DNA of 64,000 nt from Natronococcus roseus. Lineage in GTDB: Archaea > Halobacteriota > Halobacteria > Halobacteriales > Natrialbaceae. Shown piece by piece: positions 1-7,993 of the stretch. The DNA is taken from positions 493,118 through 557,117 of the forward strand of contig NZ_JBHLJR010000004.1 of NCBI RefSeq assembly GCF_043677095.1, read 5' to 3'. Made by a program: the position numbers and the translations under genes. Position 1 is the stretch's first letter. Each line of letters begins with the position of its first letter. Under the pieces are notes generated by a model that made no database searches, was not told the DNA's origin, and saw only the letters and a list, made by a program, of their open reading frames with translations.

Positions 1-308
1 ACCCGGAGCAGCCGCCAGGCGGCGCGAGTCCCCTCGTTCGTGCGGATCCGTCCGCTTTCCCGGTCGTACTCGATCACGTCCAGGTCCGCCATCTTCGGCA
101 GGTGCCAGTGATAGAGCGCGACCTCGAGTCTGGTTCGCTTCGCCCGTCGGTCGTCGTCCTCGGTTCCGACGAGTTCCGCGGCGACGGCCTCGAGCGTCGT
201 CTCGGACCGCGTCCGGAGCACGCGAAGGAGCCGCCGCCGAGTCGGGTGAGCGCAGACGTCGTGAATCCCGTCGACCGCGTCGGACGCGTCGTGGCTGGGG
301 GATATCAT
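1..308 (-). CDS. DUF7344-like winged-helix protein, partial (runs off the left edge)
   Basis: An open frame starts at an ATG (MISPSHDASD) at 308 and is still open at base 1, so at least 102 residues are present and the C-terminus lies outside the window. The N-terminal part contains 'VCAHPTRRRLLRVLRTR', a typical first helix of haloarchaeal ArsR-like winged-helix domains. Further on, 'ALYHWHLPKMADLDVIEYDRES' has the look of the wing and conserved HxHLPKL motif seen in the haloarchaeal DUF7344 family. It probably binds DNA, but no target can be read from the sequence. The family assignment is from motif memory only. Confidence 0.75.
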   Translation of the reverse strand, partial: MISPSHDASDAVDGIHDVCAHPTRRRLLRVLRTRSETTLEAVAAELVGTEDDDRRAKRTRLEVALYHWHLPKMADLDVIEYDRESGRIRTNEGTRAAWRLLR

Positions 309-388
309 ACCCCCGTGTAGACCCTCGTCTATCTTCGAACGTTGGGCGGTTACGACAACCAGTTTATTACGGAATCCGTTCGGACCGC

Positions 389-1045
389 TCACTCCGACCG
401 AGAAATGGGGAGAGCGGCCTGAAGCACCGCGTTGGCGCCGCGGCGGACGCGCTCGGAGGCGGCCTGCTGGGAGATCCCCAGTTCGTCGGCGATCGCCGTG
501 AGGTCCGTCTCTCGGGGCACCTCGAAGTAGCCCCGCTGGACGGCGAGGACGATCGCCTCCCGCTGACCGGGCGTGAGCTCGAAGAGCCGCCCCGCCCGTG
601 AGGCCTCCGCGAGCGGATGAACCCGGCCGACGCGGATCGAGATCGATCGCTCGGAACAGTACTCGGAGAACCGCTCGACCAGCTCGTTGCTCGGGAACCG
701 GACCCGGAAGTACCAGCCCTCCTCTGCAGTCATCGCCTCGAGGACGACGGCCTCCGCCTCGGCGAGCCCGCCCAGGAGCCCGTCGGCGTCGCTCGACCAC
801 ACCGCCCGGTACAGCGCGGTGCCGTCGATCCGATCGATCTGGCTGATGCTCTCGATATCCGGCTCCGAGCCGACGTGGCGTTCGAACGCCTCGAACCCCT
901 CCCCGGTCGCCCAGAAGTACGGGATGACCTGCCCCCCGACCGGCACGATCGCCTCGAGTTCGATCTCCATGCGCTCGACCGTCTCGAGGGCCGAGCCGAA
1001 GACGAACTCCTCGGTTGCGATGCTGAACTCCACGATGACGCTCAT
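389..1045 (-). CDS. HTH-10 (bacterio-opsin activator type) transcriptional regulator
   Basis: A 218-residue protein with the two-part build of haloarchaeal Bat-type regulators. An N-terminal sensor-like half (about residues 1-155) is followed by a C-terminal HTH-10 domain from about residue 160. The HTH is recognisable from 'LTPGQREAIVLAVQRGYFEVPRE' followed by 'IADELGISQQAASERVRRG', the recognition-helix region. It is transcribed away from the E1alpha operon that starts at 1156, so it could control that operon through the shared 110-bp gap; this is an inference. A close relative in architecture lies at 5900-6559. The ligand is unknown. Confidence 0.9.
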   Translation of the reverse strand: MSVIVEFSIATEEFVFGSALETVERMEIELEAIVPVGGQVIPYFWATGEGFEAFERHVGSEPDIESISQIDRIDGTALYRAVWSSDADGLLGGLAEAEAVVLEAMTAEEGWYFRVRFPSNELVERFSEYCSERSISIRVGRVHPLAEASRAGRLFELTPGQREAIVLAVQRGYFEVPRETDLTAIADELGISQQAASERVRRGANAVLQAALPISRSE

Positions 1046-1116
1046 GTGAGAGTCCTACGAGCGGCCGAGCTATACGCTGTCTGCCGTCTCCTGCGGCTCC
1101 TGTGGCTCGGCGAACA

Positions 1117-1124
1117 CCTATATG
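1117..1124 (+). promoter_or_regulatory. TATA-like box upstream of the E1alpha operon
   Basis: The sequence CCTATATG lies about 35 nt before the ATG at 1156. This is the spacing expected for an archaeal TATA box serving a transcript with a very short leader, and it supports 1156 rather than the upstream in-frame ATG at 1102 as the start. Confidence 0.5.
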
Positions 1125-1155
1125 TGGATTCGTATCGATACTGCTGGCACATCTC

Positions 1156-2197
1156 ATGGTAGCTGATAGCGAATTACAATCCATGTTCGAGGACATGGTG
1201 ACGGCGCGGTACTACGAGGAGCGCCTCCAGGAGGAGTACCTCGAGGGCAAACAGCCGGCGTTCGACATCTCGGCCGGGCCGATCCCCGGCGAGTTGCACC
1301 TCGCCGCGGGCCAGGAGGCCGCTGCGGCGGGCGTCTGTCGGCACCTGCGCGACGACGACACCGTGACGGCACCCCACCGTCCCCACCACGTCGCGATCGC
1401 GAAGGGCGTCGACCTGAAGCGAATGACCGCCGAGATCTTCGGCCGCGAGACCGGGCTGAGCAGCGGGAAAGGAGGTCACATGCACCTGTTCGACCCCGAC
1501 GCGGGTTTCGCCTGCAGCGGGATCATCGCCCAGGGCTGTCCCCCTGCGGTCGGCGCGGGGCTCGCGGCCAAGAAGCGCAACGAGGATAGCGTGGCCGTCG
1601 CCTTCCTCGGCGAGGGGGCGATCAATCAGGGCGCCTTCCTCGAGTCGCTGAACCTGGCTGCGGTACAGCAGCTACCCGTCGTCTTCGTCGTCGAGGACAA
1701 CGACTGGGCGATCAGTATGCCCAAAGAACGAGTCACCGACGTCGCCGACGGCTCCCGGCGCGCGGGGGGGGTTCGACATGCCGGGCGTCCGCGTCGACTA
1801 CGACGACGCGACGGCCGTCTACGACGCCGCGAAGGAGGCCGTCGGTCGGGCGCGGGCCGGCAACGGACCGACGCTGCTCGAGGTGCAGGTCCACCGACGG
1901 ATGGGTCACTTCATGGGCGACCCCGAGAGCTACCGGCCCGACGAGGACGTAGCGGCCGCCGAGCAGCGGGACTCGATCGAGCGCCTCGCCGACGACCTGC
2001 GAAGCGAGGGTCTCGAGGACGACGAGCTCGAGGCGATCCGCGAGGAGGCCCGCGAGCGCGTCGACGAGGCGATCGAGTGGGCGAAAGAGCAGCCCGAGCC
2101 CGATCCGGACGCGGCCTACGAGGACGTCTTCGTCAACCCGCCGTCGGGCGTGACGACAGAGGAACCGAGCCACGAACTCGCCGGAGGTGACGACTGA
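1156..2197 (+). pseudogene. 2-oxoacid dehydrogenase E1 alpha subunit, frameshifted at a G8 run
   Basis: Thiamine-diphosphate-dependent E1alpha of the pyruvate/branched-chain/acetoin dehydrogenase family. The reading frame from ATG 1156 carries 'SGKGGHMHLF' and the ThDP signature from 'GEGAINQG' to 'FVVEDN'. It loses homology after 'DVADGSRRAGG'. The match resumes one frame over at 'DMPGVRVDYDD' and continues to a TGA at 2195-2197. The break falls on eight consecutive G at 1764-1771; with seven G the two halves join into about 346 residues, normal for the family. Its stop shares one base with the ATG of E1beta. This is either a real inactivating or phase-variable tract, or a homopolymer sequencing error. 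I cannot tell which from one sequence. Confidence 0.85.
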
Positions 2198-3231
2198 TGT
2201 CCGAGCAACAAGAACGACAGCAGGTGATCGAACGCGAACTGACGATGAGCCGCGCGATGGTCGAGGCGATCGCCCACGAGATGCGCGAGGACGAGGAGGT
2301 GTTCTACATGGGCGAGGACGTCGCCGACTACGGCGGCATCTTCGACAGCACGGAGGGGCTGCTCGAGGAGTTCGGCCACGACCGGGTCATGGACGTGCCG
2401 ATCAGCGAGACTGCCTACCTCGGGGCGGCCGTCGGCGCCGCACAGGAGGGGATGCGCCCCATCGCGGAGCTGATGTTCGTCGACTTCTTCGGCGTCGCGA
2501 TGGACCAGATCTACAACCAGCTGGCGAAAAACACCTACATGAGCGGCGGGGCGGTGAACGTCCCGATGGTACTGACGGCCGCGGTCGGGGGCACCTACAA
2601 CGACGCCGCCCAGCACTCCCAGACGCTGTACGGCACCTTCGCCCACCTGCCGGGGATGAAGGTCGTCGTCCCGTCGACGGCCTACGACGCCAAGGGGCTG
2701 ATGCACAACGCCGTTCGCGACGACGACCCCGTCGTCTACCTCTTCCACAAGCGCCTGATGGGGATCGGCTGGATGCCCGCCCCCGACGGCCCGAAGACCC
2801 CGGTCCCCGAGGAGGATTATACTATTCCCTTTGGCAGCGCCGACGTCAAGCGCGAGGGCGAGGACGCCACCGTCGTCACGCTCGGCCTGCACGTTCACCG
2901 GGCGCTTGAGGCCGCCGACGCCCTCGCCGAGGACGGGATCGACGCCGAGGTGATCGACCTCCGGACCCTGGTACCGCTCGACACGGAGACGATCCGCGAG
3001 TCGGTCGCGAAGACGGGGCGGCTGATCGTCGTCGACGAGGACTACCAATCCTACGGGGTCACCGGCGAGATCATCGCCAGCGTCGCCGAGGAGGGGCTCG
3101 CCGACCTCGAGGCGGTCGAACGGGTCGCCGTTCCGGACGTGCCGCTGCCCTACGCCCGGCCGATGGAGAACGAGGTCATTCCGGACGGCGAGGACATCGA
3201 GCGCGCGGTTCGCTCCGCACACGACGCATGA
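2197..3231 (+). CDS. 2-oxoacid dehydrogenase E1 beta subunit
   Basis: A 344-residue transketolase-like pyrimidine-binding subunit that pairs with E1alpha. Recognisable blocks are 'MGEDVADYGG' near the N-terminus, 'DVPISETAYLGAAVGAA', 'DFFGVAMDQIYNQLAK' and the C-terminal 'DLRTLVPLDTETI' region. Its start overlaps the E1alpha stop by one base and its stop overlaps the next gene by four bases (ATGA), so the three genes are an operon with likely translational coupling. The substrate (acetoin, pyruvate or branched-chain oxoacid) cannot be decided here. A second copy is at 21810-22820. Confidence 0.93.
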   Translation: MSEQQERQQVIERELTMSRAMVEAIAHEMREDEEVFYMGEDVADYGGIFDSTEGLLEEFGHDRVMDVPISETAYLGAAVGAAQEGMRPIAELMFVDFFGVAMDQIYNQLAKNTYMSGGAVNVPMVLTAAVGGTYNDAAQHSQTLYGTFAHLPGMKVVVPSTAYDAKGLMHNAVRDDDPVVYLFHKRLMGIGWMPAPDGPKTPVPEEDYTIPFGSADVKREGEDATVVTLGLHVHRALEAADALAEDGIDAEVIDLRTLVPLDTETIRESVAKTGRLIVVDEDYQSYGVTGEIIASVAEEGLADLEAVERVAVPDVPLPYARPMENEVIPDGEDIERAVRSAHDA

Positions 3232-3494
3232 GCGGAACCGACGACCGCGTCGCCGTCGCCGCGAGCGGCGTCTGGCCCGAGGACGTCGAGGACGACGAGA
3301 CGGCCGTCGTCGTCAACTGGTTCGCCCGGGAGGGTCGACGCGTCGACGACGGCGAGACGATCTGCGAGATCCAGATCGAGAAGGTCAGCGTCGACGTCCC
3401 CGCCCCCGTCGCGGGGGAGCTGGTCGCGATCGAACGCGACGAGGACGCCGAACTCACGCGCGAGGACGTCCTCGCCTACGTCGCTCCCGACTGA
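3228..3494 (+). CDS. Stand-alone lipoyl-domain (biotin/lipoyl attachment) protein
   Basis: An 88-residue protein that is essentially one lipoyl domain. The lipoylated lysine is probably Lys52 in 'QIEKVSVDVPAP', the equivalent of the usual E-x-x-K-x tip of the hairpin. There is no peripheral-subunit-binding or acyltransferase domain, so it can carry acyl groups but not transfer them to CoA. It is the third gene of the E1alpha-E1beta operon, with a 4-base overlap. A full E2 is found only at 18388. Whether this carrier works with that E2 is an inference. Confidence 0.88.
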   Translation: MSGTDDRVAVAASGVWPEDVEDDETAVVVNWFAREGRRVDDGETICEIQIEKVSVDVPAPVAGELVAIERDEDAELTREDVLAYVAPD

Positions 3495-3521
3495 CAGTGG
3501 GGTTCAATGGGAACGACCGCT

Positions 3522-4523
3522 TTACTCGTTGACCAACAGCAGCTTCCCGACGAAGTCGCCGTCCTCGCCGAGGCGGTGGGCGTCGGCGACCGCGTCGAAC
3601 CCGAACCGCTCGTCGATGTGCGGTTCGACCGCGCCGTCGTCGACCAGCGCCGCGATATCGGCGAGCTCCTCGCCGATCCGTTCCTGGCGCTCGCCGAGTA
3701 TCACCGGGAGGATCACCAACACGACGCCGAGCTCGAGCGAGTTCATGTGCATCGGTGACAGATCGAGCTCCGCGGCCGCGCTCGACTCGGTCGTGACGAC
3801 GGTCCCGAACGGTCGTACCGCCTCGAACGCCGTCTCGAGGTGGTCGTCGCCGATCGGGTCGAAGACGGTGTCGAAGCCGTCGCCGCTGGCGTGTTCCTCG
3901 ACGTAGCGCTCGACGTCGGTTTCGGTGTAGTCGACGGTCGCGTCGGCGCCCAGCTCCGCCGCCAGCTCTCGTTTCTCGTCGCTCGAGCCCGTCGCGGTTA
4001 CCTCGGCGCCGAACCACTTCGCGAACTGGACCCCGAGGTGGCCGACGCCGCCGCTGGCGCCGTAGACCAGCACCTCCTCGTCGATGTCGACGGTCGTCTT
4101 GTCCGCGAGCATCTCCCAGGCGGTCAGCGCGACGACGGGCAGGGCCGCGCTCTCCTCGAGCGAAATCGCTTCGGGGGCGTGTGCGAACGTTCCCGCGTGG
4201 CCGACGACGTACTCCGCGAGCGCGCCCTGTCGGCCCGCGCCGCCGGGCATGCCGTAGACCTCGTCGCCCGCCTCGAAGGCCTCGACGTCCTCGCCGACGG
4301 CGTCGACGACCCCCGAGACGTCGCAGTGCAAGATTGCGGGCATCTCGGGGCCGATATCGGCGAGGTCGCCCCGCCGGATCTTGTAGTCGACCGGGTTGAG
4401 GCTGGTCGCGGCGACCTCGACGCGGATCTCCTCCGGGCCGGGATCAGGGACCTCGACGGTCGTCTCCGCGAAGTTGTTCGGATCGCCGTACTCCTCGAGC
4501 ACGTGGGCGGTCATCTCGCTCAT
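3522..4523 (-). CDS. NADP-dependent zinc-type alcohol dehydrogenase / quinone oxidoreductase family protein
   Basis: A 333-residue medium-chain reductase. The N-terminal GroES-like half contains 'SLNPVDYKIRRGD' and 'LHCDVSGVVDAVG'. The Rossmann half has the nucleotide-binding loop 'VYGASGGVGHLGVQFAKWFGA' followed by 'TGSSDEKRELAAELGA'. The absence of the zinc-binding cysteine cluster places it with the quinone-oxidoreductase-like branch. It is convergent with the E1 operon. An alternative start is the ATG three codons later (MTAHV). Substrate unknown. Confidence 0.9.
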   Translation of the reverse strand: MSEMTAHVLEEYGDPNNFAETTVEVPDPGPEEIRVEVAATSLNPVDYKIRRGDLADIGPEMPAILHCDVSGVVDAVGEDVEAFEAGDEVYGMPGGAGRQGALAEYVVGHAGTFAHAPEAISLEESAALPVVALTAWEMLADKTTVDIDEEVLVYGASGGVGHLGVQFAKWFGAEVTATGSSDEKRELAAELGADATVDYTETDVERYVEEHASGDGFDTVFDPIGDDHLETAFEAVRPFGTVVTTESSAAAELDLSPMHMNSLELGVVLVILPVILGERQERIGEELADIAALVDDGAVEPHIDERFGFDAVADAHRLGEDGDFVGKLLLVNE

Positions 4524-4644
4524 CGTGGCTCGAGCGAGGGACCGCCTGCCGGAGTATCCCGCGCTTGCGGAGGGACGTGCCGGAACATCTGTTTCGTGTC
4601 GGCTCGGGAAACATTCAACCTCGTGGCCGTCGAACCGATGGGTA

Positions 4645-5106
4645 ATGACGCGGGTCCTACTGGAACCGTTTCTGGACGAGGACGGTGACTGGACCAGCCC
4701 GTCGGGCCGGGCGGGCGAGTTCCTCGTCCTGCTCGTCGGACTTCCGCTGTTCGCCTGGTTCGCGTCCGCCGATCTGGGCGGACTCGAGCCCGGCGACGGC
4801 TGGCTCGCGCTCGCGGTCGGCGTCTGGGTCGGGTTCGCATACGCCGCCTTCTTTCGGGAGCGGCTGCTCGAGGCCGTCCCCGACTGGCTCGGCGGCTGGA
4901 CGCTCGGCTCGCTGATAACGGGCGGGTTCGGGCTCTCCGTCCTCGAGGTCGTCCACCTCGCCGAGCCGACCGTCCTGTTCGTTCTCGCGGCCGGAACGAC
5001 GGTACTCGTCGTCTCCCTGCTCAGGCTCGTCTCGCCGCTCCACGAGGGAATGGAACCGCAACGACGGGGCGTCGAACCGCCCGCGTCGGCCGACCTCGAG
5101 CGATAG
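4645..5106 (+). CDS. Hypothetical membrane protein, four predicted membrane segments
   Basis: A 153-residue protein starting at ATG 4645 (MTRVLLEP). Hydrophobic stretches are near residues 27-43 (FLVLLVGLPLFAWFA), 55-70, 92-108 and 112-128. Between segments two and three lies a charged 'RERLLEAVPDW' loop, and the C-terminus is hydrophilic. No family is recognised. The start is chosen because the upstream open frame (to 4396) is antisense to the oxidoreductase gene and lacks sensible protein character. Confidence 0.8.
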   Translation: MTRVLLEPFLDEDGDWTSPSGRAGEFLVLLVGLPLFAWFASADLGGLEPGDGWLALAVGVWVGFAYAAFFRERLLEAVPDWLGGWTLGSLITGGFGLSVLEVVHLAEPTVLFVLAAGTTVLVVSLLRLVSPLHEGMEPQRRGVEPPASADLER

Positions 5107-5128
5107 TAGCAGATAGCGTCAGAGCATC

Positions 5129-5133
5129 TTTTT
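5129..5133 (+). terminator. T5 tract after the membrane protein gene
   Basis: A short oligo-T run (CATCTTTTTAAC) lies about 20 nt beyond the stop codon at 5106. That is consistent with archaeal intrinsic termination on a T-rich stretch. Confidence 0.4.
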
Positions 5134-5271
5134 AACAGTGGATAGTAGCGCGGTTTCGTTATTCACTATCCGACGTGAATCTGAACTGGTCGGTTCGTTA
5201 CGTAGTGAGTGCGCGAGTGCGTGTGGACCGTCCGGCAATGAGCCTGCAGTATCGGCCAACCGCTACTGGGT

Positions 5272-5387
5272 GGGACTGAAAGGGGCTGGACCGCTCGAGA
5301 AGTGAGGCGAAGCAAGCACTGGACTGAGCGGAGCGAGGGAAGCGCGCAGCGAGCCACAGCCCTCGAGCGGTCCAGGGGCTTTCGTGG
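5272..5387. repeat. Imperfect inverted-repeat element, about 116 bp
   Basis: The left arm contains CTGGACCGCTCGAG (5286-5299) and the right arm its exact complement CTCGAGCGGTCCAG (5362-5375). The arms extend outward through a GAAAG/CTTTC pair after three mismatches. The centre is made of GAGCGA/GCGAGC-type words. I remember similar 'GGGACTGAAAGGGG' elements scattered in haloarchaeal intergenic regions, so this may be a dispersed non-coding repeat. That is a recollection, not a search result. Confidence 0.6.
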
Positions 5388-5632
5388 TAACCTCTACGGA
5401 CGCAGATCCTGCTCGCACGAACACAGGGGATCGCCACACCCTCCCCAGCCGATTCGCTCGGTCGCGTCGCTCCCTCGCTCATCCCTCGCACAACATCGTC
5501 GACCGCCTTCACTGGCGTTCGGACGGCCGACAGTGCGCGCCACCGCAGACCAAGTGGATGAGCCGAATGATACGTCGTCCGCCTGTATCTATCACCTCGA
5601 TGGCACGAGAAGCGTTCTATAAGAGAGCCGCC
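5388..5632. other. Non-coding stretch between the inverted repeat and the zinc-ribbon gene
   Basis: No convincing gene. Short open frames exist on both strands but have arginine/serine-rich, non-protein-like composition. The part around 5430-5520 is built of repeated CGCTCG/CTCGCT words like the loop of the adjacent inverted repeat and may be part of the same repetitive family. Confidence 0.4.
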
Positions 5633-5830
5633 TCACTCGCCGATCGGGTGCTCCTCGTGAAGGTCAGCGGGAGCCGGATCCTCGAGCGCTCGAAACTCCG
5701 TCGAGCCGCATCGACAGCCGTTTTTCGCTCCGATCGGCTTGATCGTTCCGTCAGCCCATTTTTGAGCGGCGTACACTGACCTGCAGGCGAGACATTCGGC
5801 GAGTATCCGTTCGCGTTTGCCGTCGGGCAT
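5633..5830 (-). CDS. Small zinc-ribbon-like protein
   Basis: A 65-residue protein starting at MPDGKRERIL (ATG at 5830; a further ATG six codons upstream at 5848 is possible). Two cysteine pairs, 'ECLACRSVY' and 'NGCRCGSTEF', fit a treble-clef or zinc-ribbon knuckle. The C-terminus is acidic and probably disordered. No partner is obvious. It is transcribed in the same direction as the regulator ending at 5900. Confidence 0.65.
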   Translation of the reverse strand: MPDGKRERILAECLACRSVYAAQKWADGTIKPIGAKNGCRCGSTEFRALEDPAPADLHEEHPIGE

Positions 5831-5899
5831 TCTGTTCCCCCACTGCAACGACCAGCGCAGTCAAGGTAGCTTGGTGTTATACAAAACCCATTAAGTGAT

Positions 5900-6559
5900 C
5901 TATCGGTGGAGTCGCTCCGTTTCGGGAATCGTAGTTCCCAGGATATGCTTGATTCCGCGTCGGAGTCGGGATGCGACGGCTTGCTGAGAGATGCCGAGCT
6001 CGTCGCCGATATCTTCCATCGTCACCTCGCGCGGTAATTCGAAGTAGCCGCGATCGTAGGCGAGGACCAGCGCCTCCTGTTGGGTGTCGGTGAGCGCCGC
6101 TTCGGTCTCCGTCTCGAGCGGGGTGAGTGCGTGGAGCTTCGTCAACGTGATCGGAACGTCTAACTCCTGACACCGGTGCTGAAAGGCCGCAATGTCGCTT
6201 CGGTCGTCATCGCGTACGTCGAACGTCCACTGCTGATCGGTCCCGACGGCTTCGATGAGCGGGACCTCTGTCTCCGTCAGCGCGCTCAGAACGCCGGAGT
6301 ACTCCAACGTCCACTCGACGCGCAGCAAGTACTCGTCCGCGACGGAGTCGACGAGACGAACGTCTTCCACTCCGGGGTGGTCGAGAAACGCTCCCTCGAT
6401 GTCGTCGACGACGGTCCCTCGCACCCAGAAGTAGGGTACCACCACGTCCTGCGCCGGGATAATCCGCTCCAGCGTGACCGTCACGTCCGGTAACTGCTCG
6501 AATACAGTTCCCAGGGGAAACTGGTGCGATGGAACCGTGAACGTAGCCTCGGTAGCCAT
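5900..6559 (-). CDS. HTH-10 (bacterio-opsin activator type) transcriptional regulator
   Basis: A 219-residue protein if started at MATEATFTV (ATG 6559). The longer frame to 6634 adds a basic tail not seen in the family. The N-terminal sensor half resembles that of the regulator at 389-1045, including a shared 'VVPYFWVRG/VIPYFWATG' block. The C-terminal HTH-10 has 'LTDTQQEALVLAYDRGYFELPRE' and 'IGDELGISQQAVASRLRRG'. It may regulate the Fe-alcohol dehydrogenase just upstream, but there is no direct evidence. Confidence 0.88.
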   Translation of the reverse strand: MATEATFTVPSHQFPLGTVFEQLPDVTVTLERIIPAQDVVVPYFWVRGTVVDDIEGAFLDHPGVEDVRLVDSVADEYLLRVEWTLEYSGVLSALTETEVPLIEAVGTDQQWTFDVRDDDRSDIAAFQHRCQELDVPITLTKLHALTPLETETEAALTDTQQEALVLAYDRGYFELPREVTMEDIGDELGISQQAVASRLRRGIKHILGTTIPETERLHR

Positions 6560-6700
6560 CGTCCCAATCGTCGACTCCGATCGACAAATAGCCCCCCTGC
6601 GAACAGAGGGAACCGACCGCGTGAGGATCCGCACGATCCGGACGATTCGGATTCGAAACTAGAGCCGGACGGAGAACCCGTCTCACCGACTATCGCTGAA

Positions 6701-7927
6701 CTACCACGCCTCCTCGAGCACGCCCTCGATCTCCTCGGCGGTCGGATCGAGTCCCGGCGGGGCGTTTGCCATGAAGCCGTCGGCGAGGATCGCCTCCGCG
6801 ACGTCGCCGAACTCGTCATCTTCGACGGGCTCGAGGTCCCGCAGGCGGAACGGCAGCCCGAGTTCGTCGCGCAGTTCGGCGACCCGGTCGACGACCGCGG
6901 CGCCGTGGTCGGCGGCATCGCCGACCCCCAGCGCGCTCGCGAGCAGCCCCGCCCGCGCGTCGACGCCCTCCCGCTCAAAGAGGTAGCGCAGGACGTGGGG
7001 GACGACGACGGCGTGGGCGACCCCCTGCTGGAGGTCGTAGGCGTCCCGCAGGCCGTGGCCGAAGGCGTGGACGACCGACAGCGTCGTCCCGTCGGGACGG
7101 GAGATTCCGTACTGAACGAGGAGCAGGCCCTCGAGCAGGGTTTCGAACGTTTCGACGTCGCGCTCGCCCCGTCCGAACGCCTCGAGTCCGTCCCCGAACT
7201 TCTCGAGGCCGTGTCTGGCCGTCGCGTCGGTCACCGGGGACGCGTTGGCGGCGTAGACCGTCTCGAGGCCCTTGTCGAAGCCGTTCATCGCCGACCCCGT
7301 GAGAATCGAGTCGGGCGTCGTCGCGACCAGCTCGGGGTCGTAGAACGCCGCGGTCGGCATCAGCCCGGAATCGGAGACGCCGCCCCCGAGTTCCTCGTCG
7401 ACCAGTCCCGAGTCGGGCGCGGCGGTGATCCCGGCGCCCGTCGAGAGGTCGGCGCCGGCCAGCGTCGTCGGAACCGCGACGATCGGAACCAAGCCGTCGT
7501 CGGGAACGTCGATCGTGCCCGTCTGAGCGAACTCCTCGGCGATCCGATCGCGCGAGCGGTCGCTCGCCGCGAGGACGCTGACCGCCTTCGCGACGTCGAG
7601 GCTGCTCCCGCCGCCGAGGCTGACGAGGATGTCCGCGTCTTCGGCCTCGAGTCGATCGAGCCCGTCGAACGCCGTGCCGAGGCGCTTGTCGGGCGTCGTC
7701 TCGTCGAAGACGCCCGCCAGCCGATCGCCGAGCCCCTCGCGAACGGGGTCGATCACCTCGGGCGTGTCCCCGACCGTGGAGCCACAGACCACCAGCGCTC
7801 GCTCGAGGTCCAATTCCTCGAGTTCGCTCTCGAGGGCGTCGGTACAGCCCGCGCCGAACCTGATCGTCGCCGGGTGGTACTCGAACCGGAACGCCGGATC
7901 GCGCGTCGTCTCGTCGGTTGCGGTCAT
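6701..7927 (-). CDS. Iron-containing alcohol dehydrogenase
   Basis: A 408-residue group III (Fe) alcohol dehydrogenase. It shows the nucleotide-binding 'VSLGGGSSLDVAKAVSVL', the family block 'PTTLAGADLSTGAGIT', and the metal-binding region 'VVHAFGHGLRDAYDLQQGVAHAVVVPH', whose histidines normally bind iron together with an upstream aspartate. Length and start are normal. Such enzymes reduce aldehydes or oxidise alcohols with NAD(P). The substrate is not predictable. The downstream regulator on the same strand (5900-6559) may be co-expressed. Confidence 0.93.
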   Translation of the reverse strand: MTATDETTRDPAFRFEYHPATIRFGAGCTDALESELEELDLERALVVCGSTVGDTPEVIDPVREGLGDRLAGVFDETTPDKRLGTAFDGLDRLEAEDADILVSLGGGSSLDVAKAVSVLAASDRSRDRIAEEFAQTGTIDVPDDGLVPIVAVPTTLAGADLSTGAGITAAPDSGLVDEELGGGVSDSGLMPTAAFYDPELVATTPDSILTGSAMNGFDKGLETVYAANASPVTDATARHGLEKFGDGLEAFGRGERDVETFETLLEGLLLVQYGISRPDGTTLSVVHAFGHGLRDAYDLQQGVAHAVVVPHVLRYLFEREGVDARAGLLASALGVGDAADHGAAVVDRVAELRDELGLPFRLRDLEPVEDDEFGDVAEAILADGFMANAPPGLDPTAEEIEGVLEEAW

Positions 7928-7993
7928 GGCTTCCCGTAGGATGGGGCCACAGTAAAAAGGACCAGCGGCGTCAGCCGGCCCGAGGGAGCGAGC

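Noticed and set aside
1102..1155. Upstream in-frame ATG for E1alpha
   Set aside because: The added residues are not family-like and would overlap the TATA-like box. The ATG at 1156 fits the promoter spacing.
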